In this document: positions 23,844 through 32,414 of the stretch, one piece after another | Position numbering within the stretch: the stretch's first letter is position 1 | Layout of the letters: the number at the start of each line of letters is the position of its first letter | Origin: Tessaracoccus sp. SD287 | Lineage (GTDB): Bacteria; Actinomycetota; Actinomycetes; Propionibacteriales; Propionibacteriaceae | Direction of reading: 5' to 3' | Assembly (NCBI RefSeq): GCF_017355265.1 | Contig: NZ_JADIJQ010000016.1 | Location: forward strand, 1 to 64,000 | DNA: 64,000 nucleotides | Program-made: the position numbers and the translations under genes | Notes under the pieces: model-generated | The model's input: only the letters and a program-made list of their open reading frames with translations | What the model was told of the DNA's origin: nothing | Database searches by the model: none

Positions 23844-26618
23844 TCAGTCGCGTCCGATGCTGATGACCACGCCCCTGCCACGATCCACGGCCTTGACGCT
23901 CTCGATAAGCACCAGCAATCCGACACCGGCGGCCGCTGCGATCAGCAGATCGACCGCGCCCAGCGGCTCCAGCCGCAGGAGCACACCCAGCGGCGTGTAG
24001 AGCGCTACCAACTGCAGTGCCAGCACCAGTGCGGCGATCCACAGCAGCAACGGGTTGGAACGCCAGCCGATCGTGGTGAGCGAGTCGTGGTGGGACCGGG
24101 TGGCGAAGGCCTGCCCGATCTGCAGGAACGCAAGGGTGGTGAACAGCATCGACTGCCACGCCGGGTTGCCGGTTTCGTGGTACCAGAAGCCGATTCCCAG
24201 CGCCACGAAGCCGATGACCAGGCCGACCCACACCGTCCGACGGCCCAGACCGCCCGTCCAGAGACTCCCGCCGGGCACGTGGGGCGGCCTGCGCATCACC
24301 GTGGACTCAGCAGGCTCCTTGCCCATCGCGAGGCCCAGCAGGCCGTCGGTCATGAGGTTGAGCCAAAGCAGCTGCAGCGGGAGCAGGGCCACAGCCGCCG
24401 TAGCATCGAATGGGAGGAAGAGGAACGGGATGGGCCAGCCGACCATGACGATGATCTTGCCGAGGTTGCCGGCCACGGCGAACGAGACGAACCGGCGAAG
24501 GTTGTCATAGATGACCCTGCCCTCCTCGACGGCGGCGATGATGGTGGCGAAGTTGTCGTCGCGCAGCACCATGTCCGAGGCCTCCTTCGAGACGTCGGTG
24601 CCGGTGATGCCCATGGCCACGCCGATGTCGGACTTCTTCAGCGCGGGTGCGTCGTTGACGCCGTCGCCCGTCATGGCCACGATCTGGCCATGACGCTGCA
24701 GCGAATCGACCAGGCGGAGCTTGTGCTCTGGCGAGACGCGGGCGAACACGCTCACAGTCCTGGTGGCGAGATCGAACTCCTCGGCGTCAAGGCGGTCCAG
24801 CTCGACGCCTGTCAGCACTCCACCGTCGCGCCCGATGCCGAGCTCGCGGGCGATGGCCTGCGCAGTCAGGGGGTGGTCGCCTGTGATCATGACCGGTCGG
24901 ATGCCGGCGCCCTGACAAGTGGCCACGGCTGTGGCCACCTCGGGCCGAGGGGGATCGATGATGCCGACGACGCCCAGCAGGACGAGGTCGGTCTCAGGGT
25001 CGGCCGGCGTGTGCCCGGGGCGGATGAGCCGCAGGGCGAGGCCCAGCACCCGCTGGCCACGTGAGGCCAGGTCCTTGTTGGTGTTCTCGACCCAGGCGCG
25101 CGTGGCGTCGTCGAAGGCTCGGACGCCGCCGTCGGCGAGCACGCCAGCGGTGCGGGGAACGAGCGCGTCGACGGCTCCCTTCACGAAGAGGAGATCGTGG
25201 TCCTGCGGTAGCTGCGCCAGCTCGGAGACCCGCCCGGCTAGCGCCGCGTGCCGGGTGCTCATGCGTTTACGTTCGGAATCGAAGGGCAACTCCCCGATCC
25301 TCGGCAGGACCGTGCGCAGGGTTACCACGTCGATCCCGCCCCGCTTGGCCGCGTCGAGCAGGCAGGTCTCAGTAGGGTCGCCGATCGCCTCAGCCCCCTC
25401 CCCGGCGACGTGGCGAAGCTCGGCGTCGTTGCACAGTGCCCCGGCCGCCAAGGCGACGAGGGCCAGACCTGACGGCGGGCCACCTCCCGGTGTCCAGAGG
25501 CCCTCGGGCAGGATCAGCGTTGAGACGGTCATCCTGTTCTGGGTCAGGGTGCCTGTCTTGTCCGAGCAGATGGTGGTCACCGAGCCCAGGGTCTCCACCG
25601 CAGGCAGTTTGCGCACCAGGGCGTTGCGCCGCAGCATCCGCTGGGCACCCACGGCCAGCGTGAACGTCACGACGGCCGGTAGACCCTCTGGGATGACCGC
25701 AACGGCCACCGAGATGGCGGTGAGCACCAGGTCGCTCCACGTCTCGCCGGCGAGCGCGCCAAGGACCGCAACGACCCCTGCGGTGACGACGCCCAGGACG
25801 GCAAGTTGTTTTCCGACGCTGTCGAGGCGCGCCTGGAGCGGGGTCTGCTCCGCCGTCACCCCCTGGAGCAGGTCGGCGATCCTGCCCAGTTCCGTGGCCA
25901 TGCCAGTGGCGATGACCAGACCCACGCCACGGCCGTAGGTGACCTCGGTTCCGGAAAATGCCATGTTGACGCGATCACCCACGGGGAGGTCTGAACCCGC
26001 TAGAGGTGCGGTCATCTTGTCCACGGCCTCGGACTCGCCCGTCAGTGCCGCCTCCTGGATCCTCAAGGAGACCGCCTCGAGCAGTCGTAGATCGGCCGGG
26101 ACCACGGTGCCCGCGTCCAGATGGATCACGTCTCCCGGTACCAGTTGCCGTGCCGGTAATGGGACGGTGCCGCCGTCGCGGAGGACCCGCACGGTGGGTA
26201 CCGTCATTTGGCGCAGGGCGGCGATGGCTTTCTCTGCTCGGTACTCCTGGAAGAAGCCGAGTAGTGCGAACAGCAGCACGATCCCGCCGATGGCACCGGC
26301 CTCCAGGAACTTGCCGAGGATCAGCGAGAGGACGGTGGCCGCGATGAGGATCAACACCATCACCGAGGTGAACTGCTCCCACAGGATCTTCCAGGCCGGT
26401 GTGCCGCCGCGGTCGATGAGTTCGTTGGTGCCGTAGCGCTTCAAGCGCTCCTCGGCCTCTGGCGTCGTGATCCCGGAGGCCCGCGAGTCAGTTCGCGCCA
26501 GAGCGTGGTCGGTGGTGATCAGATGCCAGGACGGATCAGTCTCGGCTGGGCTGTCGTCGGTGAGGCTGTCCGTGGGCAAGCTGTCTCCCGGAGTGAGGTG
26601 CATACGAGTGAGGTTCAT
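23844..26618 (-). CDS. Cation-transporting P-type ATPase (P2A, Ca2+-type)
   Basis: 924 residues. Domains in order: N-terminal cation_ATPase_N (ITTPEAEERLKRYGTNEL), M1–M2, actuator domain with IQEAALTGESEAVDK, M3–M4 with the ion-site AVIPEGLPAVVTF, phosphorylation loop TTICSDKTGTLTQNRMTV, hinge VAMTGDGVNDAPALKKSDIG, and M5–M10 with LQLLWLNLMTDGLLGLAMG. The PEGLP and NLMTDG sequences place it with SERCA/PMR1-like Ca2+ or Ca2+/Mn2+ pumps. It is monocistronic with an AT-richer start region. The exact ion is not provable from sequence. Confidence 0.93.
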   Translation of the reverse strand: MNLTRMHLTPGDSLPTDSLTDDSPAETDPSWHLITTDHALARTDSRASGITTPEAEERLKRYGTNELIDRGGTPAWKILWEQFTSVMVLILIAATVLSLILGKFLEAGAIGGIVLLFALLGFFQEYRAEKAIAALRQMTVPTVRVLRDGGTVPLPARQLVPGDVIHLDAGTVVPADLRLLEAVSLRIQEAALTGESEAVDKMTAPLAGSDLPVGDRVNMAFSGTEVTYGRGVGLVIATGMATELGRIADLLQGVTAEQTPLQARLDSVGKQLAVLGVVTAGVVAVLGALAGETWSDLVLTAISVAVAVIPEGLPAVVTFTLAVGAQRMLRRNALVRKLPAVETLGSVTTICSDKTGTLTQNRMTVSTLILPEGLWTPGGGPPSGLALVALAAGALCNDAELRHVAGEGAEAIGDPTETCLLDAAKRGGIDVVTLRTVLPRIGELPFDSERKRMSTRHAALAGRVSELAQLPQDHDLLFVKGAVDALVPRTAGVLADGGVRAFDDATRAWVENTNKDLASRGQRVLGLALRLIRPGHTPADPETDLVLLGVVGIIDPPRPEVATAVATCQGAGIRPVMITGDHPLTAQAIARELGIGRDGGVLTGVELDRLDAEEFDLATRTVSVFARVSPEHKLRLVDSLQRHGQIVAMTGDGVNDAPALKKSDIGVAMGITGTDVSKEASDMVLRDDNFATIIAAVEEGRVIYDNLRRFVSFAVAGNLGKIIVMVGWPIPFLFLPFDATAAVALLPLQLLWLNLMTDGLLGLAMGKEPAESTVMRRPPHVPGGSLWTGGLGRRTVWVGLVIGFVALGIGFWYHETGNPAWQSMLFTTLAFLQIGQAFATRSHHDSLTTIGWRSNPLLLWIAALVLALQLVALYTPLGVLLRLEPLGAVDLLIAAAAGVGLLVLIESVKAVDRGRGVVISIGRD

Positions 26619-26841
26619 GCAAAGGAAGAACGTCGAGTCTCTCCCGCCTTACGGCCGATCCGACGGGCTTGCGCCGTGCTGACGTCGGACCCGTTGTGGG
26701 GATACTCCCTCTCCGCACAACTCGAGGGTACCTGCCCTTGGGGGCAGCCGCAACTACGCTAGACGCATGCCTGGGCCGCCCCAGTTGCGTGGGACTTGAC
26801 AGTGAGACAATACGCTGGGCCGACACTTGGCGGAGATGGCC

Positions 26842-27294
26842 CTATTGGGGTCGGTGCCAGTTGGAGAAAGCGAAGAGCAGTGCACCGATGAGGGTGACAC
26901 TTAGCCCTACCGCCAACAACTCGTCCGGTTCCGGCCTGGCAACGAGCACCTCAAGGAATCGCACCACGATCACGAGCAGCAGCGTCCCAGCCGTTCGGCC
27001 CTTGAGGTGGTCAAAGGAGAGCGTGGTGAGGCTTGGGGGCAGGTTGAGGTCGCCCACAAAGAGTTCCCACAGTCCGTAGCCGACGATGAGCATCACCGTG
27101 GCGATGAGGATCGAGTCCACGCTCTCGTACAATTTGACCAGCGCAGCGTCGGGGTTAGTCGACGCGGTGAGCAGCGTCTCGACAAACAACAAGGCCTTGC
27201 TGAGTGCCCAGAGGTAGGTGGTCACGGACAGCAGAAGTGCTGTGACCGCCCCGATGACCGCGATGTAGCGAAAAAGCTCGAGACCCCGTTTCAT
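26842..27294 (-). CDS. YqhA family (UPF0114) membrane protein
   Basis: 150 residues from MKRGLELFRYIAVIGAVTAL; an ATG six codons earlier (27312) is possible. Three to four membrane helices and the family segments LYESVDSILIATVMLIVGYG, LWELFVGDL and LLVIVVRFLEVLV are present. UPF0114 proteins are inner-membrane proteins of unknown function. It lies between the ATPase and ppc on the same strand but with about 200-bp gaps on each side, so co-transcription is uncertain. Confidence 0.85.
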   Translation of the reverse strand: MKRGLELFRYIAVIGAVTALLLSVTTYLWALSKALLFVETLLTASTNPDAALVKLYESVDSILIATVMLIVGYGLWELFVGDLNLPPSLTTLSFDHLKGRTAGTLLLVIVVRFLEVLVARPEPDELLAVGLSVTLIGALLFAFSNWHRPQ

Positions 27295-27512
27295 CGCCCC
27301 GGCGCCCCGCATGGATGGCCCTACGCCGGGGGGCCTCAGCCTCGTCCCGGTGGGTCGGCTCAGTGTTCATCACGGTCCACAGGGACAAGCGTCCGGGGGT
27401 TGCAGCACCGTGGGTATCATGCCGAGAGTGTAGCAGTCCGGCAGACGGAGCATCGGCGCGGGAGCCGGCGCGCCACAAGCAAGTTACGAGGGCACGCCGG
27501 TCGTCCTTACGG

Positions 27513-30242
27513 CTATCCCGTGTTCTGCAGACCGGCAGCCGCTCCGTTCACGGTCGTCAACAGGACCCGCGTCCACTGTTCCCGGTCCTCCTCAGACGGG
27601 GCGTCGTCTCCCGGACCGCCTTCGCGGATGACGCGCAGTGCGCGCAACTGCAGGTGGCTGAGCGCGTCGATGGACGGGGCCCGCAGTGCAACCCGGGTGC
27701 CGAGGCGGAGCTTGCGTTCCAGTAGCTCCTCCTGCTCCAGGGTCGCCAGCACCAAGCTGCGCGTCAGCTCGTGCTCCGCCAGCACGGCGCTGGTGACGCT
27801 CAGCTGCCCACCGAGTGCCAGGAAGGACTTCGCCAGGCGCGGGTTGGCCTTCGCGAGGCTCATCTCCGCAATGTCGATCATGCTGGCAAACAGCGGCCAC
27901 TGACGGTAGGCCTCGCGCAACCGCTCGAGGTCATCCACAGCGGCCAACCCGGAGCCCAGCCCGAACCAGCCGGGCACGTTCGCCCGGATCTGGGACCATG
28001 CGAACACCCAGGGGATGGCCCGGAAGTCACTCAGATCCCTGCCCTTCTCCGCGCCGCTTCGCCGCGCCGGGCGGGATCCGAGCCTCAGCCGCCCCAATTC
28101 CTCAAGCGGGCTCGACGCAGCCACGACATCGGCGAAACCAGGCGTGCGCACGAGGCTGAGGTAGGTCTCGCGAGAGACCCGCTCCACCGTCGTCGCGACA
28201 TCGTCGAACTCCTCAGCGGCGGCACGGTTGCGGTGCACCACGTCGTCGGTGTCTGCGAGCAGCACCGCCGAGGTGAGACGCTCCAAGTGCGCCTGGGCCA
28301 GGGTCACGTCCGCGTACCGGGCAAAGATGACCTCACCCTGCTCGGTGACCTTGAACCGGCCGGAGACCGAACCCGGAGCCTGGGCCAGGATGGCCCGGTG
28401 AACAGGGCCTCCGCCACGGCCCAGGGATCCGCCTCGGCCGTGGAACAGCGTGAGTTGGATGCCGTGACGCTGCGCCCACTCAACGATCTGGGTCTGCGCC
28501 CGGTAAAGAGTCAGGGTTGCGCTGGCCGGCCCGACGTCCTTGGCCGAGTCCGAGTAACCGACCATCACCTCGACGTGCCAGTCCACCTCGTCGAGCCAGC
28601 TGCGGGTGCTCTCCAAGGTGAGCCACTCTTCAAGGACACCGACGGCCCCGCTCAAGTCGGCTCCGGTTTCGAAAAGCGGAACCACGTTCAACCTGAGGGC
28701 GGCGTCACCGACCGCGAGGCGAGCAAGTGCGCGCACTGCGACGAGGTGCTGAGCCTGCTGGGTGAAGCTCACCACGTGACGGCCGCACGACTGAGCCCCC
28801 CAGCGCTCCTGAAGCCAGGACATGACCCGAAGCGTGTCGAGCACCTCGCGGGTGGCGTCGCTGAGAGCCTGGACGTGGGCCGGCCAACCGTTGACCGCGA
28901 GCGAGTCGAGCAACTCCAGCCGCGTGGGGCTGCCCGGCGCTTCCGGGTCCCAGTCGAGTTGCCCGAGCAGTTCGTCCAAGACTCGCCGGTGCACATCGCT
29001 GTGCTGGCGCACCTCCAGGTCGGCCAGGTGGAAGCCGAAGGTTTCGGCCAGCCAGATCAGGTGCTGGAGCTCCCCGAAAGCCGCCCGTGTGTCTCCTGCC
29101 TGCTCCAGGGAGGTCTGGATCAGACTGAGATCAGCCACCAACTCAGCGGGCTCGCGGTATGCGAGATCGATCTGGCCCTCTCTGGTGGCCGTGAGCCTGG
29201 TGGCGACGAAGAGTAGCTTCTGCCGATGCGGCTCTCCCGGAGACGATTTGCGGATGAGTTGGAAGATCTCCGGCGCCGTGACCGAATCACGGGCCAGCGC
29301 ACTGGCCAGTTCGGGCGACGGGGGGCTGGCGTCCTCGCTCATCGTGAGGGTGCGGGCGACGCGATCTGCTCCGGTGGCGAGCGCCTTGAGGATGCACTCC
29401 GCCTGGATGGACATGGTCTGCCGGGTGACCTCGGCCGTGACGAACGGGTTGCCGTCCCGGTCACCGCCCACCCAGGAACCGAACCGCAGGAAACCGGGAA
29501 CCGACGGGCGACAACGGCCCGGCTCCCCGTCGGCGATCGCGGACTCGACTGTGCGGTACAACCGTGGCACCGCTTGAAACAGCGTCTGGTCAAACACGGA
29601 CATCACGGTGCGAACCTCGTCCGAGGGTTGGGGTGGTGTGGTGCGCAGGGGGGAGGTGCGGCTGAGGATGTCGATCTCCTCCAGCATCCGGCGCTGAGCG
29701 AAGTCCCGCTCCTGCGAGCCGGAGCCTGGATCGTCGTAGCGGTCCAGTTGTTCGGCGATACGATGCAGGGCTGAGGAGACAGCGCGCCTGCGAGCTTCCG
29801 TGGGGTGCGCGGTCAGCACCGGATGGATGCGGAGGTTCTTCACGCGAGCCGCCGCGGGGCCGAGTGCGGCCACCGCTGGCCAGACGTCCGGCGCCGTGCC
29901 TGCCACCTCGGAGTGTGTCCCGCGGATGAGTCTGGAGCGGTACCGCTCCTCGCTGAGGTTGATCAGGTGGAAGTGAACGGTCAGGGCCTGCGCGAGTTGA
30001 AGCGCCTGGGTAGCGGTCAGTGCCCCGACGACCCGGCCAGGCTCCTCGGGGTCGCCGCCATCGGCGGCCCGTGCCGCCGAGTCCTGCACTTGCTGCATGA
30101 GCGTGGCGAGCGCGCCGGCTCCTCTCTCGTGGAGAACCTGCTCATGCAGTTGTGTGAGGATGTCGATGTCGGCTTCCAGGAGCCGGTCAAGACCGTACGG
30201 ATCCTGGTCCAGGTGGATCGCCTCGGCAAGTGGATTGGTCAT
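27513..30242 (-). CDS. ppc: Phosphoenolpyruvate carboxylase
   Basis: 909 residues, full length for bacterial PEPC. Catalytic motifs: VLTAHPTEARRRAV (the HPTE histidine), VGGDRDGNPFVT, MVGYSDSAKDVGPAS, and the glycine-rich loop LFHGRGGSLGRGGGPVHRAI. The C-terminus is QNTG, as in canonical enzymes where it reaches the active site. It fixes HCO3- onto PEP to form oxaloacetate. GAGAGG precedes the ATG at 30242. It is divergent from the small regulator and 0.5 kb from a carbonic anhydrase gene, which fits a bicarbonate-using module. Confidence 0.96.
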   Translation of the reverse strand: MTNPLAEAIHLDQDPYGLDRLLEADIDILTQLHEQVLHERGAGALATLMQQVQDSAARAADGGDPEEPGRVVGALTATQALQLAQALTVHFHLINLSEERYRSRLIRGTHSEVAGTAPDVWPAVAALGPAAARVKNLRIHPVLTAHPTEARRRAVSSALHRIAEQLDRYDDPGSGSQERDFAQRRMLEEIDILSRTSPLRTTPPQPSDEVRTVMSVFDQTLFQAVPRLYRTVESAIADGEPGRCRPSVPGFLRFGSWVGGDRDGNPFVTAEVTRQTMSIQAECILKALATGADRVARTLTMSEDASPPSPELASALARDSVTAPEIFQLIRKSSPGEPHRQKLLFVATRLTATREGQIDLAYREPAELVADLSLIQTSLEQAGDTRAAFGELQHLIWLAETFGFHLADLEVRQHSDVHRRVLDELLGQLDWDPEAPGSPTRLELLDSLAVNGWPAHVQALSDATREVLDTLRVMSWLQERWGAQSCGRHVVSFTQQAQHLVAVRALARLAVGDAALRLNVVPLFETGADLSGAVGVLEEWLTLESTRSWLDEVDWHVEVMVGYSDSAKDVGPASATLTLYRAQTQIVEWAQRHGIQLTLFHGRGGSLGRGGGPVHRAILAQAPGSVSGRFKVTEQGEVIFARYADVTLAQAHLERLTSAVLLADTDDVVHRNRAAAEEFDDVATTVERVSRETYLSLVRTPGFADVVAASSPLEELGRLRLGSRPARRSGAEKGRDLSDFRAIPWVFAWSQIRANVPGWFGLGSGLAAVDDLERLREAYRQWPLFASMIDIAEMSLAKANPRLAKSFLALGGQLSVTSAVLAEHELTRSLVLATLEQEELLERKLRLGTRVALRAPSIDALSHLQLRALRVIREGGPGDDAPSEEDREQWTRVLLTTVNGAAAGLQNTG

Positions 30243-30290
30243 TGCTACCTCTCTATTTCGTGAATGATGAATCGTGTATCATGCTCCGCT
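30243..30290. promoter_or_regulatory. Divergent ppc/regulator promoter region
   Basis: Only 48 bp separate the ppc ATG from the regulator ATG at 30291. TATCAT at 30277–30282 is spaced as a -10 box for a leaderless regulator transcript. An imperfect dyad (ATGAT…ATCAT, 30264–30282) overlaps it and could be an operator used by the regulator for itself and ppc. This is motif-level inference. Confidence 0.4.
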
Positions 30291-30617
30291 ATGGCACCTG
30301 GCGACTGGACCTTTCTCTCCAACTATGGCCACGTCCTCGTGGCCCTTGCCCGGAACCCGACGGCGCGGATGCGAGACATCGCGCAGCAGGTGGGTATCAC
30401 TGAACGAGCCGTGCAGCAGATAGTCGGTGAGTTGGTGACGCAGGGTTACGTGATCAAGGAGAAGTCGGGGCGGCGAAATCACTACCATCTGGCTCCCGGC
30501 ACCCACCTGCGCCATGATCTGGAGCGCGGCGTCAGGGTCGCCGACTTCGTGGCGATGGTGAGCGGGGCGGACGAAACGAACGGGGCCCGCGCGACGCCGA
30601 GCAGGGCGAAGAGTTGA
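30291..30617 (+). CDS. Winged-helix transcriptional regulator
   Basis: 108 residues. LSNYGHVLVALARNPTARMR, then DIAQQVGITERAVQQIVGEL and VTQGYVIKEKSGRRNHYHL, form a typical MarR/ArsR-like winged helix with wing. The tail is short and polar, with no obvious ligand domain. I prefer the ATG at 30291 (9 codons inside the longest frame), because a TATCAT -10 box lies 8 bp upstream and would give a leaderless mRNA. Its position between ppc and the carbonic anhydrase/carAB genes suggests it controls one or both. Confidence 0.75.
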   Translation: MAPGDWTFLSNYGHVLVALARNPTARMRDIAQQVGITERAVQQIVGELVTQGYVIKEKSGRRNHYHLAPGTHLRHDLERGVRVADFVAMVSGADETNGARATPSRAKS

Positions 30618-30738
30618 TGTCCCCATGTGCCCACCTCGCGATCAGGCGCTGCGGTTGGTCGACCACCGCCTCGCATCAATGCTACTGCCCTAGCTTCCGG
30701 AATTGCAATTCGCGTGTCAAGTCGCTACTGTTTCGGTC

Positions 30739-31236
30739 ATGGACGAGGACATCTTCGGTGATCTGATCGCTGCGAACCAGCGCTACGCGAGGTCCGGACC
30801 TCGCCCCTTCGACGGCATCGCTCACGCCGGGATCGCCGTCGTGACCTGCATGGACTCACGCCTGGAGCCCTTGGCGATGCTGGGCCTGACACTGGGCGAC
30901 GCCAAGATCATGCGCACCCCTGGGGGCCATGTCACCGCGGACGCGCTCACCGGATGCGTGCTAGCCGCACACCTTCTCAACGTGGACCGCATCCTGATCG
31001 TCCAACACACCAGCTGTGCCGTGGCAAGCGGCGACGACGATGCGATCCGCCGCCGCGTTTCGGAGACGACCGGTGCGGACCTCGGCAACCTGCCCATCGG
31101 CGCGGACCCGGACCAGCGTGGCCGGATCCACGCCGATGTCGCACTGCTGCGGCAGCACCCCCTGCTCGCTGACCGGGTCAGGGTCGGCGGCTTCATCTAC
31201 GACGTTGAGACCAGCCTCCTGGAACAGATCACATGA
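30739..31236 (+). CDS. Beta-class carbonic anhydrase
   Basis: 165 residues, the size of small actinobacterial beta-carbonic anhydrases such as the Rv1284 type. Zinc-site motifs are intact: VVTCMDSRLEPLAMLGL (Cys-x-Asp-x-Arg) and ILIVQHTSCAVA (His-x-x-Cys). GDAKIMRTPGGHVTADAL is also typical. It interconverts CO2 and HCO3-. Its stop overlaps the carA ATG by 4 bp, so it is probably translated with carAB and supplies their bicarbonate, and possibly that of PEPC. TTGCAA/TACTGT about 18 and 40 bp upstream may be its own promoter. Confidence 0.92.
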   Translation: MDEDIFGDLIAANQRYARSGPRPFDGIAHAGIAVVTCMDSRLEPLAMLGLTLGDAKIMRTPGGHVTADALTGCVLAAHLLNVDRILIVQHTSCAVASGDDDAIRRRVSETTGADLGNLPIGADPDQRGRIHADVALLRQHPLLADRVRVGGFIYDVETSLLEQIT

Positions 31237-32414
31237 GCGCCCCCCCTGCTCAGGGCGGCTCCACCGAGGCTTCCGCAGGGACCGCTCGTCTTCCGATGCC
31301 AGCACTGCTGGTCTTGGAGGACGGGCGGTTCTACTGCGGCACGTCGTTCGGCGCCACTGGAGAAACCTTCGGGGAGGCCGTCTTCTCCACAGGCATGACG
31401 GGCTACCAGGAGACCCTCACCGATCCCAGCTACCACCGCCAGGTCCTGATCGCGACGGCCCCCCACATCGGCAACACCGGATGGAACGACCAGGACAATG
31501 AGTCGCGCAGGATCTGGGTGGCCGGTTACGTGGTCCGCGACCCCTCACGGACACACTCGAGTTGGCGCGCCAACGGCTCCCTGCATGACGAACTGCGTCG
31601 GCAAGGGATCGTTGGCATCGCCGACCTCGACACGCGAGCGCTGACGCGTCACATCCGTGACAACGGCGCGATGCGGGTGGGCGTCTCCACCATCGAGACC
31701 GACCCTCGGCAACTGCTTGCGCGGGTGCTGGAGACGCAGCCCATGCTGGGGGCGGACCTCGTGGCCGATGTCACCGTCGCTTCGAAGCAGGTCGTCCCGG
31801 CAGTGGGCAGGAAGCGCTTCACAGTCGCCGCGGTCGATCTCGGCATCAAGGACATGACTCCCACCCGGCTCGCCCAGCGAGGAATCGAGGTGCACGTCCT
31901 GCCTGCTGCGAGCACCCTCGACGACATCACCGCGGTGGGTCCCGATGGGGTCTTCTTCTCCAACGGGCCGGGCGACCCGGCGGCAGCCGGGCGTGCGGTG
32001 GACCTTCTCACCGAGATTCTGGATGCGGGGCTGCCCTACTTCGGGATTTGCTTCGGCAACCAGATCTTCGGTCGTGCACTTGGCTTCGGCACCTACAAGC
32101 TGAAGTACGGCCATCGCGGCATCAACCAGCCGGTGATGGACCTGGCCAGGGGCACGGTCGAGATCACCGCCCAGAACCACGGCTTCGCCGTAGATGCCCC
32201 CCTTGGCCAGTCCGTATCCACCCGCTGGGGAACTGCACGAGTTACCCACGTCTGTCTCAACGACGATGTGGTCGAGGGCCTGGAGTTGCGTAACGATTCC
32301 GGCCGACTGACTGCTTTCGCTGTTCAGTATCACCCGGAGGCAGCCGCCGGACCGCACGACGCCGACTACCTGTTCGACCGCTTCGTCGACGTCATGGCCG
32401 GAAAGGACGACTGA
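31233..32414 (+). CDS. carA: Carbamoyl-phosphate synthase small subunit
   Basis: 393 residues. The N-terminal CPSase_sm domain ([37 protein letters not shown]) precedes a class I glutamine amidotransferase domain with the nucleophile in [16 protein letters not shown] and the distal His-Glu in [13 protein letters not shown]. The nucleophile context is GICFGNQ where GICLGHQ is common; the Cys itself is kept. It starts inside the carbonic anhydrase stop codon and its stop overlaps the carB start. Delivers ammonia to CarB. Confidence 0.95.
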   Translation: MSAPPAQGGSTEASAGTARLPMPALLVLEDGRFYCGTSFGATGETFGEAVFSTGMTGYQETLTDPSYHRQVLIATAPHIGNTGWNDQDNESRRIWVAGYVVRDPSRTHSSWRANGSLHDELRRQGIVGIADLDTRALTRHIRDNGAMRVGVSTIETDPRQLLARVLETQPMLGADLVADVTVASKQVVPAVGRKRFTVAAVDLGIKDMTPTRLAQRGIEVHVLPAASTLDDITAVGPDGVFFSNGPGDPAAAGRAVDLLTEILDAGLPYFGICFGNQIFGRALGFGTYKLKYGHRGINQPVMDLARGTVEITAQNHGFAVDAPLGQSVSTRWGTARVTHVCLNDDVVEGLELRNDSGRLTAFAVQYHPEAAAGPHDADYLFDRFVDVMAGKDD

